21,611 bases of DNA, taken from Candidatus Hydrogenedentota bacterium. GTDB lineage: Bacteria; Hydrogenedentota; Hydrogenedentia; Hydrogenedentales; CAITNO01. Where the stretch lies: the NCBI GenBank assembly GCA_903822375.1, contig CAIJOU010000794.1, positions 1 through 21,611 of the forward strand, written 5' to 3'. The notes under the pieces are model-generated. The model searched no databases. It was not told the origin of the DNA and saw nothing but the letters and a program-made list of their open reading frames with translations. A program made the translations under genes and the position numbers. Positions 8,024 to 13,843 of this stretch are shown piece after piece; position 1 is the stretch's first letter, and each line of letters opens with the position of its first letter.

Positions 8024-8042
8024 AAGAGGCTTCCAGCCTCTT
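8024..8042. terminator. Hairpin between convergent genes, possible weak terminator
   Basis: AAGAGGC and GCCTCTT form a 7-bp stem with a 5-base loop (TTCCA), followed by TCTT on the plus strand. It lies 30 bases after the DUF72 stop and could end that transcript, but the T-tract is short. It is preceded by GTCTAC, the tail seen beside other hairpins in this window, so it may instead belong to the dispersed hairpin family. Confidence 0.4.
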
Positions 8043-8067
8043 TCTTGCAATGCTTGGACGAAGCAGA

Positions 8068-8090
8068 ACGCGGCAAGATGCCGCGTCTAC
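8068..8090. repeat. Palindrome followed by GTCTAC, dispersed hairpin family
   Basis: CGCGGC and GCCGCG (7 bp when an outer A-T pair is included) flank the loop AAGAT, and TCTAC follows. The CTA inside the tail is the reverse complement of the TAG stop codon of the fucosidase gene, so the repeat overlaps that gene's end. Confidence 0.5.
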
Positions 8091-9484
8091 TTTAAGCCCG
8101 CCACTTGAAGCTCGATGATGGTATCCAGTTGATCGCGCTGCGCGGCAGGCATTGTAATCTCGACATGTTCCGCCGTTTGCACCACCTTGGCCTCGCCACC
8201 GGTGAGCACGCGGGATGATGCAACCTTAACGTCCTTCAAGGGACCGATGGCAAGCGTTTCGCCCGGCCATTTCTGGACGTGGACCCACACCTTGTCACCC
8301 TTGCTGGTGCATCCGCCCCATTCGCCGTTGGGGATGGGGCCGCCGCGGGTGCCGTAAACGGTGTCGCCGTATTTGCGCATCCATTCACCCACCTTGTGCA
8401 ACGCTTCGACCTGCTTGGGGTCGATCTCGCCGGTGGGCATGGGGCCGACATTGAGCAGCAGGTTGCCGTCGCCGGTGACGGTCTGCACCAGCATGCGCAC
8501 ACATTCTTCCCAGGTGCGGGTGCGGCCATCGGGCCGGTAGGACCAGCCGCCGCCGTCCTTGCACTCAGTCATAGTGATGCAGGACTCCCATGCGCGGCCG
8601 TATTGGAATTTGCCAACCTTCTGCTCGGGCGTGTCAAAGTCGCCGTTGACCATCGGCACGAGCTCCGGCGCGGGCTTGTCTTCCGTCGGGCAGATGAAGC
8701 GCGCGGCGCGGTCGTTGACCAGGATGCCCGGCTGCAACTGGTGGAGCATGTCGAACAGTTCCTGGAACTTGTAGTCGCGCCAATTGCCCGCAACATGGTC
8801 GAACCACATCATGTCGACGCGGCCATAGTTGGACAGCAGTTCGCGCACCTGGCCGCGATAGAAGGCGTCATACTTCATGTTGTCGCCGACCAGATAGTCG
8901 GGATGGGTCCAGTCGCGAGTGGAGTAGTACCAGCCGAGTTTGAGTCCTTCCTTGTGCGCGGCGTCCGAGATTTCTTTGCAGATGTCACGCTTGAAGGGCC
9001 CGGCCATGATGCTGAAGTCGGGGCGCAGCTCGGTGGGCCACATGGAGAAGCCGTCGTGATGCTTGGTGATGAAGACCACGTACTTCATGCCCGCGTCCTT
9101 CGCCATGCGCATCCACGCGTCGGCGTCGAACTTCACGGGATTGAACTGCTTGTAGAGGTTGTCGTAGACCGCGGGCGGCACCACGGCCGTGTCGCTCGGG
9201 TGATCGAAGGGATGGCCGGTGCGTGACCAGCTAATCTCCGTGCCGTTGACGCTGGCCGGTCCCCAGTGGATGAAGAGCCCAAATTTGGCGTCGCGCCACC
9301 ACTGCATGCGGGCTTCCTGCTTCTCTGGCGTCTCGGGTACAGCCACCGATTCCGGGGCCGCGGTTTGGCTGGCGACTGCGGGCTTTGAACCGGAACCGGT
9401 GGCAGTCCCCTGGGCGCTCGCATTGGTCCTGCACCCGGCTGTCAGCATCAACATCCCCAACGTGACTGCGATGAGCCTCTTCAT
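8087..9484 (-). CDS. Alpha-L-fucosidase, glycoside hydrolase family 29, lipoprotein
   Basis: The product is 465 aa. The start is strongly supported by AGGAGG 7 bases upstream. It begins with a lipoprotein signal peptide with lipobox LTAGC (C18), so the enzyme should be exported and lipid-anchored. The GH29 barrel begins after a linker, with KFGLFIHWGPASVNG, then FITKHHDGFSMW near residue 140, GWYYSTRDWTHPDY, and VDMMWFD with the catalytic nucleophile Asp near 229. LLLNVGPMPTGEI follows, a conserved C-terminal GH29 block, then a short beta domain. The enzyme releases terminal alpha-L-fucose from glycans by a retaining mechanism; the acid/base residue is variable in the family and I do not assign it. 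The gene follows the alkaline phosphatase on the same strand by 94 bases but has its own promoter-like site. Confidence 0.92.
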   Translation of the reverse strand: MKRLIAVTLGMLMLTAGCRTNASAQGTATGSGSKPAVASQTAAPESVAVPETPEKQEARMQWWRDAKFGLFIHWGPASVNGTEISWSRTGHPFDHPSDTAVVPPAVYDNLYKQFNPVKFDADAWMRMAKDAGMKYVVFITKHHDGFSMWPTELRPDFSIMAGPFKRDICKEISDAAHKEGLKLGWYYSTRDWTHPDYLVGDNMKYDAFYRGQVRELLSNYGRVDMMWFDHVAGNWRDYKFQELFDMLHQLQPGILVNDRAARFICPTEDKPAPELVPMVNGDFDTPEQKVGKFQYGRAWESCITMTECKDGGGWSYRPDGRTRTWEECVRMLVQTVTGDGNLLLNVGPMPTGEIDPKQVEALHKVGEWMRKYGDTVYGTRGGPIPNGEWGGCTSKGDKVWVHVQKWPGETLAIGPLKDVKVASSRVLTGGEAKVVQTAEHVEITMPAAQRDQLDTIIELQVAGLK

Positions 9485-9507
9485 GGCGTGGCCTCCTGTT
9501 GCCTCCC

Positions 9508-9536
9508 AGTCTAGCCGGACACACAGGCCTATTCAA
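9508..9536 (-). promoter_or_regulatory. Predicted promoter of the fucosidase gene
   Basis: On the minus strand, TTGAAT (9531-9536) and TAGACT (9508-9513) are separated by exactly 17 bases. Transcription would start near 9501, leaving a short leader that keeps the AGGAGG at 9492-9497. Confidence 0.4.
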
Positions 9537-9578
9537 GGCAAACGCCTCTGCCGGGGACGGCGCGAGAAATCCTGCGGC

Positions 9579-10892
9579 CTAATTCCAGAGGTCCCGGATG
9601 GCCTTGGATATTTCCGTGTTGTCGAGATAGGGGCCGCGCACTGGATCCTGTTCATCGGCGTACTTCTTCAGGATTTCCGTACCCTGGCCGCGCGCGAAGA
9701 GCGGTACAAGACTGTTGGTGTGGCCCTTGGTCAGGTAGCCGCCCTTGGGCAGCACGCCCTTGCCGGCATTCTCGACTTCCCGTGCCCCGTCGGGACCGGA
9801 AAGCCGGCCCGTTTCATGGTCGGCCGTAATGACGAGCAGCGTGTTGTCCCAGTTGCCTTCCCGGTTGACCCAGTCGATCACGGCCGCTATGGCGTCGTCG
9901 AAGTCGATGACCTCCTCCACCATGCGCCCAAAGGTCTGCTTATGCCCCGCCCAGTCGATGGCGCCACCCTCGACCATCAGGAAAAACCCGTCGCCGCTCT
10001 TCAGCGCGTTGATTGCGCCCAGCGACATCTCGGCCAGCGTGGGAACGTCGGTGCGCCGGGGGGTCTCATAGGGCGCGTCGTCGCGGACATTGTCATCGTG
10101 CCCCGCGCGCCCTATCTGCGATGTCGAATAGGAACGTATCACGCCCAGGATGCGCTCGCTGCCCGAAGCCTTTTCGGCCAGGGCCTTGAATTCAGCCGGT
10201 TCCTGTATGCGTTTCCAGGCCTTGTTGGCCGGGTCACCGAACGTTTCCCAAGTTGCCTTGCCGCCGACATACTGGTAGCGATCGGCCTCGTCCGGTTCCG
10301 CGTTCGGCTTGCCGTCATCGTCGAAATCGGGATGTCCGCCGCCCATGACCACCTGCACGGGGGACTCCAGCAGCATCTCCTTGGCGATCTCCGTGTAATT
10401 GCCGCGGCTCATCTGGTGCACCGCGAATCCCGCCGGTGTTGCGTGGGTGATGGGCACCGTGGTGACGAGGCCCACGGCCCGGCCGTGCGCGTGCATAAAG
10501 TCCGTCATTGTTTCCAGGCGCTCGCCGTTCGGGCCGAGTCCGAGCTGGCCGTTCTTCGTCTTGACGCCCGTGCTCAGCGCCGTGGCCGCCGCCGCCGAAT
10601 CGGTGGTGCCGCGGTTGATATAGTTCGGTTCTGACCAGGCGGCCTTCGGATCATAGGCCCCCCCGGCCGGGTAGGTGCTCACCGCCAGCCGGACGAACTC
10701 GGGGGCTTCATAGGGTTGCTTGCCCGCCGCGCCGTGCTGGTAATAGTCTGTCGCCAGCACCTGGTTGAAGCCCATGCCGTCGCCGATCATCAGAATCACG
10801 ACCTTGGGCGGGGCGGCCTGCGCAGTCCAGCAAACCGCCATTCCCAACAACGCCATCACGGCCGACACAACGCCATAGACACGGAACTTCAT
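9579..10892 (-). CDS. Secreted alkaline phosphatase (PhoA superfamily)
   Basis: The product is 437 aa. The start has GGAAA about 5 bases upstream. A Sec signal peptide covers residues 1-26, with probable cleavage after A-Q-A. The catalytic and metal-binding elements are in the usual order: MIGDGMG with D38, GTTDSAAAATALSTG with the phosphorylated nucleophile S99, EGGAIDWAGH, a DFDDA helix and ADHETG. The enzyme removes phosphate from a wide range of monoesters in the periplasm using two zinc ions and usually magnesium. It lies between the aminotransferase and fucosidase genes on the same strand, with gaps of about 90 bases on each side. I found no recognisable Pho box. A 13-bp palindrome (10931-10943) lies 38 bases upstream. 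Confidence 0.92.
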   Translation of the reverse strand: MKFRVYGVVSAVMALLGMAVCWTAQAAPPKVVILMIGDGMGFNQVLATDYYQHGAAGKQPYEAPEFVRLAVSTYPAGGAYDPKAAWSEPNYINRGTTDSAAAATALSTGVKTKNGQLGLGPNGERLETMTDFMHAHGRAVGLVTTVPITHATPAGFAVHQMSRGNYTEIAKEMLLESPVQVVMGGGHPDFDDDGKPNAEPDEADRYQYVGGKATWETFGDPANKAWKRIQEPAEFKALAEKASGSERILGVIRSYSTSQIGRAGHDDNVRDDAPYETPRRTDVPTLAEMSLGAINALKSGDGFFLMVEGGAIDWAGHKQTFGRMVEEVIDFDDAIAAVIDWVNREGNWDNTLLVITADHETGRLSGPDGAREVENAGKGVLPKGGYLTKGHTNSLVPLFARGQGTEILKKYADEQDPVRGPYLDNTEISKAIRDLWN

Positions 10893-10930
10893 GCCTGTTT
10901 CCTTTCAAACAGTTTTCAGCGGAAATGGCT

Positions 10931-10943
10931 GTTACAGCCGGGT
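10931..10943. promoter_or_regulatory. Small palindrome upstream of the phosphatase gene, operator-like
   Basis: GGCTG-TTA-CAGCC is a perfect inverted repeat of 5-bp arms in the 90-bp gap between the aminotransferase stop and the phosphatase start. Its position suits an operator or a small mRNA hairpin. No function can be shown from sequence. Confidence 0.2.
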
Positions 10944-10982
10944 GTGGACGAAAACGTGGCACGATAAGCCTGACTTGCCGCG

Positions 10983-12284
10983 TCAGCCTGCGAGGTACTG
11001 GTCGATGGACTCGCGGAGTGTCTTGAAGATCCAGGCGCGCTTGGCGTCGTCGGTCTCGAGCAGGGTCACGCGGAATCCCGGATGGGCGCAGTAGAACCCC
11101 GTGAGCGGCACGACGACGATGCCGGTCGCGCCCATCAGATAATAGACGAAACGCTTGTCGTCGCTGACGTTCTTCACCAGCTCTTCAATGCGCTCGCGCA
11201 CGACGGAGTCGGCGATGGGCAGCGTCTGTTTGTTGTTGAGCACGCCCTCCTTGAACATGACCGTGAGGTAGAAGGCGCCGCCCGGCTTGTTGACGATGAC
11301 GGCATCGCAGCCCCGGAACGCGGCCACGGCCTGGTCGGCGCGGTCGCTGAACATCCGGGCGCGCCGCGCGAGATGCAGCGGATAGCGCGCGTCGCCAAAA
11401 ACCCTCGGGATGGACATCTGCGGCAGCGTGGTGGAGCAGACTTCAAGGCGCTTGGCCGCGAGCAGCGAATCGGCAAAGGTGCCGAAATTGTCGTCCTTGC
11501 CGCGGTTAAGAATCTCAATCCAGCCGCAACGGCCGCCGGGCCAGGGGTATTCCTTGCTGATGCCGCGCATGGCAATGCCGGGCACATCCTGCACCCACTG
11601 GCTCATGTGCATGTGCGGCTGGCCGGGGAACACAATGTGCGAGTAGATTTCGTCGGCGATCAGAAACAGGTCGTGTTCCTGAGCAATCTTGACGATCTCG
11701 TCGAGGATTTCGCGGGGCCACACGACGCCGGTGGGGTTGTCGGGCGAGAGGATCAGAATGCCCGCGATAGAGTCGTTGTACTTGACCTTGTTGCGGATGT
11801 CCTCCACATTGGGGAGCCAGCCGTTGTACGGGTCCAGGTCGTAGGTGACATGGTTGTAGCCGGAGTGCGCCGCCTCGGCGGAGGAGTGGGTGCTGTACGC
11901 CGGGGACGGGCCCAGGATACGCGCCTCGCGCTTGAGCTGGCCGTACACCCGCGCCACCGCGTCGCCAATGCCGTTGAAAAAGATAAGGTCATCGGGCGTG
12001 ATTTGGGCGCCGCCTTCACGGCGGTTGACAATGTCGGCCAGGAACGCGCGCGTTTCCGGCACACCGGCCGTGTCGCAATACCCCCACGAGGGCGTTTCAT
12101 CCACCAGTCCGCGCAGAATGTCGCGAATCCAGGGGGCAATGTCCTCGCCTTTTTCGATGGGGTCGCCGATGTTTTCCCAGGTGATGGGCTGGCCGAGCGC
12201 ACGGATCTCGCGGGCCACCGTGACGATTTCACGGATCTCGTATTTCAGATTGCCTGCGCCTTCGTGAACGATACTTCTTCTCAT
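10983..12284 (-). CDS. PLP-dependent class I/II aminotransferase (AlaA/AspC-like)
   Basis: The product is 433 aa from the ATG at 12284. The frame is open to an ATG at 12407, but that would place the start inside the promoter at 12403-12432 and add 41 residues unlike the family. AGGA lies upstream of 12284 with long spacing (11 bases). Fold-type I residues are in place: N183 in SPDNPTGVVWP, D211 in LIADEIYSH with Y214, the Schiff-base lysine K244 in GISKEYPWPG, and R252 in GGRCGW. These enzymes move amino groups between an amino acid and a 2-oxo acid in the cytoplasm. The GISKEY-PWPG-GRCGW segment is typical of alanine/aspartate-type subgroups, but substrate specificity cannot be read with confidence. 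It is the first of three minus-strand genes. Confidence 0.88.
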   Translation of the reverse strand: MRRSIVHEGAGNLKYEIREIVTVAREIRALGQPITWENIGDPIEKGEDIAPWIRDILRGLVDETPSWGYCDTAGVPETRAFLADIVNRREGGAQITPDDLIFFNGIGDAVARVYGQLKREARILGPSPAYSTHSSAEAAHSGYNHVTYDLDPYNGWLPNVEDIRNKVKYNDSIAGILILSPDNPTGVVWPREILDEIVKIAQEHDLFLIADEIYSHIVFPGQPHMHMSQWVQDVPGIAMRGISKEYPWPGGRCGWIEILNRGKDDNFGTFADSLLAAKRLEVCSTTLPQMSIPRVFGDARYPLHLARRARMFSDRADQAVAAFRGCDAVIVNKPGGAFYLTVMFKEGVLNNKQTLPIADSVVRERIEELVKNVSDDKRFVYYLMGATGIVVVPLTGFYCAHPGFRVTLLETDDAKRAWIFKTLRESIDQYLAG

Positions 12285-12402
12285 GATTGTCCAAGTCCTT
12301 GCCGGTCCGGGCCGCTGAATGCACCGCACCCGCCCTGTTTTGTGGGAACCCGTAAGAAAAGCGGCCTGACCATTCATGCGGGGCGGGGATTCAATGGGCG
12401 GT

Positions 12403-12432
12403 ATCATAGGCCTTTAACGCCCGAAATTTCAA
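12403..12432 (-). promoter_or_regulatory. Predicted sigma70 promoter of the aminotransferase gene
   Basis: On the minus strand, TTGAAA (12427-12432) and TATGAT (12403-12408) are separated by 18 bases, each matching 5/6 of the consensus. Transcription would begin near 12396, giving a leader of about 110 nt before the ATG at 12284. This is the best promoter match in the window. Confidence 0.55.
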
Positions 12433-12445
12433 AAATGACCGCCGC

Positions 12446-12474
12446 TTGCGAAGCCCCGAAACCTGGGGTATCCT
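12446..12474 (+). promoter_or_regulatory. Predicted promoter of the secreted-protein gene at 12509
   Basis: TTGCGA (12446-12451) and TATCCT (12469-12474) are separated by 17 bases, 4/6 matches each. It stands back to back with the aminotransferase promoter, only 13 bases away. Transcription would begin near 12481, about 28 nt before the ATG. Confidence 0.35.
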
Positions 12475-12508
12475 ATCCGAAACGGCAACCGGCAGGAGAC
12501 GAACTACC

Positions 12509-13462
12509 ATGCTTGCGGCGACCCTGGTGATTCTGTGCGGGACTCTCAGCGCCCCGGGTGAGCCCCCGGCGCTGCATTCGGGAGAAATCGGGGCGGAGGG
12601 GTTCCGCTGCGTGGTGGGCGACAACGAGCAATGGGACGACCAGCACGGTGCCGGATACAACGGCGTGTTTCTCATGGACATGCCCGGCATGACGTCCATC
12701 CCGTTTGTGCCCCAATATGCGGGATTGAACCTGGAACACTACTTCGACCTCGGCCCCCGCAGCGAAGACAACAGCATCTTCTTCGAGCCGCGCCGCGCCC
12801 CGATGGCCTTCACCCGGCTGGATGACCACACCGTCGAGCTTCATCAGCCGACCAGCCCGCACTACGGCGTCGAAAGCTGGAGCCGTTTTGAGGTGAACAC
12901 CCCGGGCCGCGTGGACCTGCGGTTCCGCTGCGTGCCCCGCAAGCCGGACCTGGAAGGCGGCATGCTGGGGGTGTTTTGGGCGTCTTACATCAACGCGCCC
13001 ATGGACAAAAGCGTCTATTTCCTCGCGGCTGGCGCCACGCTCGACAAGCCGGTATGGGTGCAGTACTGCACGCAGGGGCACAACCGCGACAGCACGGTGT
13101 GCGCCGAAAACGACCTGCGCGAATTCGCGTTTCAGGGCAAGAAGGACACCCTGTACAGCAACATCTCGCCGCTGCGCTACGGCGTGCCGTTCTTCTACGG
13201 CAACCATGGCGATCATGTGCTGATCTACATCTTCGAGCCGGACGCGCTCATTCGCTTTTCCCACTCCCCCTCCGGCGGCGGCCCAACCCCGGCTAAGGAC
13301 GGGTACAACCCCGCATGGGACTTCCAGTACCTCATCCCCGGCTACGAGACCGGAAAGGAGTACGGTTTCCGCATGCGCTTGGTCTGCAAAGCCTGGAAAG
13401 ACCGCGCCGATGTGCTCGCGGAGGTCCGCGCGTGCCTCAAAGAAATGGGTGGGGACCGGTAA
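12509..13462 (+). CDS. Secreted protein of unknown function, 317 aa
   Basis: The ATG at 12509 is supported by AGGAG 8 bases upstream and by the signal-peptide-like start; the same frame is open further upstream but lacks such support. A short hydrophobic N-terminus (about residues 1-15) suggests export. The mature protein is rich in aromatic residues and predicted beta strands, with segments such as GYNGVFLMDMPGM, PFVPQYAGLNLEHYFD, SPHYGVESWSRFEV, GMLGVFWASYIN and YGNHGDHVLIYIFEPD. The overall look, beta-rich with scattered His and acidic residues, recalls secreted carbohydrate-binding or mutarotase-like sandwiches, but I cannot name a family and see no catalytic signature. It is read divergently from the aminotransferase and is followed by a repeat-rich gap. 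It could act on the same extracellular polymers as the fucosidase; that is only inference from the neighbourhood. Confidence 0.75.
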   Translation: MLAATLVILCGTLSAPGEPPALHSGEIGAEGFRCVVGDNEQWDDQHGAGYNGVFLMDMPGMTSIPFVPQYAGLNLEHYFDLGPRSEDNSIFFEPRRAPMAFTRLDDHTVELHQPTSPHYGVESWSRFEVNTPGRVDLRFRCVPRKPDLEGGMLGVFWASYINAPMDKSVYFLAAGATLDKPVWVQYCTQGHNRDSTVCAENDLREFAFQGKKDTLYSNISPLRYGVPFFYGNHGDHVLIYIFEPDALIRFSHSPSGGGPTPAKDGYNPAWDFQYLIPGYETGKEYGFRMRLVCKAWKDRADVLAEVRACLKEMGGDR

Positions 13463-13522
13463 CAGGAACCCGCGACTTGGGGCGGGAATTGTGGCCGAGA
13501 GGAGACCTGCGGTCGGAAGAGC

Positions 13523-13544
13523 GGCGTGGTCAAGAAACCACGCC
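13523..13544. repeat. Perfect hairpin with 8-bp arms
   Basis: GGCGTGGT and ACCACGCC flank the 6-base loop CAAGAA. There is no T-tract. It lies 60 bases after the stop codon at 13462 and could protect the 3' end of that mRNA, or it may be a member of the dispersed palindromes. Confidence 0.45.
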
Positions 13545-13595
13545 ACAACGAGGGAGGGTTCTGTACTTCTCAACCCCTTACCCGTGCTGTGTTTA

Positions 13596-13714
13596 GGTCC
13601 CCCTTTGAGGGGGTGACCGCCGAGAGGCGGTTGGGGGATGTTGTTCTACGGTTTTGTCCGGCGCTTTAACATCCCCCGGTCGGCTTTCGCCGACCACGCC
13701 CCTCAAGGGGGGAT
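13596..13714. repeat. REPIN/MITE-like element: two 47-bp inverted arms around a 25-bp core
   Basis: The left arm (13596-13642) and right arm (13668-13714) are inverse complements with a few differences. Each arm contains a CCCC-TTGA-GGGG type hairpin followed by a second hairpin (ACCGCC/GGCGGT on the left, GTCGGC/GCCGAC on the right), and each ends at the core side with GGGGGATGTT or its complement. The arm differences keep the stems paired, as expected of sequence selected for structure. There is no open frame inside, so it would depend on a transposase elsewhere. A solo partial arm is at 16819-16845. Confidence 0.65.
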
Positions 13715-13764
13715 TAAAGACAGGCCGCCCGCCTGAGGTTTTGGCCCCGGCAAACACCGATTCC

Positions 13765-13794
13765 TTGCGCCCCCTGCCGGGAAGGCGATACTAT
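13765..13794 (+). promoter_or_regulatory. Possible uvrA promoter
   Basis: TTGCGC (13765-13770) and TACTAT (13789-13794) are separated by 18 bases. Transcription would begin near 13801, about 43 nt before the ATG at 13844. I see neither a CTGT-N8-ACAG nor a GAAC-N4-GTTC LexA-type box, so SOS control is not supported. Confidence 0.35.
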
Positions 13795-13843
13795 TCTGTT
13801 TTGTTATCCCGTCTGTGCGCATATGGCGCGAGGAATTACCCCC

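Larger units (their letters stand above)
13463..13843. other. Palindrome-rich 381-bp gap before uvrA
   Basis: No protein gene is supported here. The stretch holds a hairpin at 13523-13544, a large inverted repeat at 13596-13714 and a promoter-like site for uvrA at 13765-13794. The short frames overlapping it are built from the repeats. Confidence 0.6.

Noticed and set aside
12285..12407. Longer N-terminus for the aminotransferase
   Set aside because: The extra 41 residues do not resemble the family, and the ATG at 12407 lies within the best promoter in the window.
9219..12530. Long plus-strand frames opposite the fucosidase, phosphatase and aminotransferase genes
   Set aside because: They are shadows of three genes with intact catalytic motifs on the other strand.
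13715..13843. LexA-controlled (SOS) promoter for uvrA
   Set aside because: No CTGT-N8-ACAG or GAAC-N4-GTTC box is present, although other phyla use different LexA sites.
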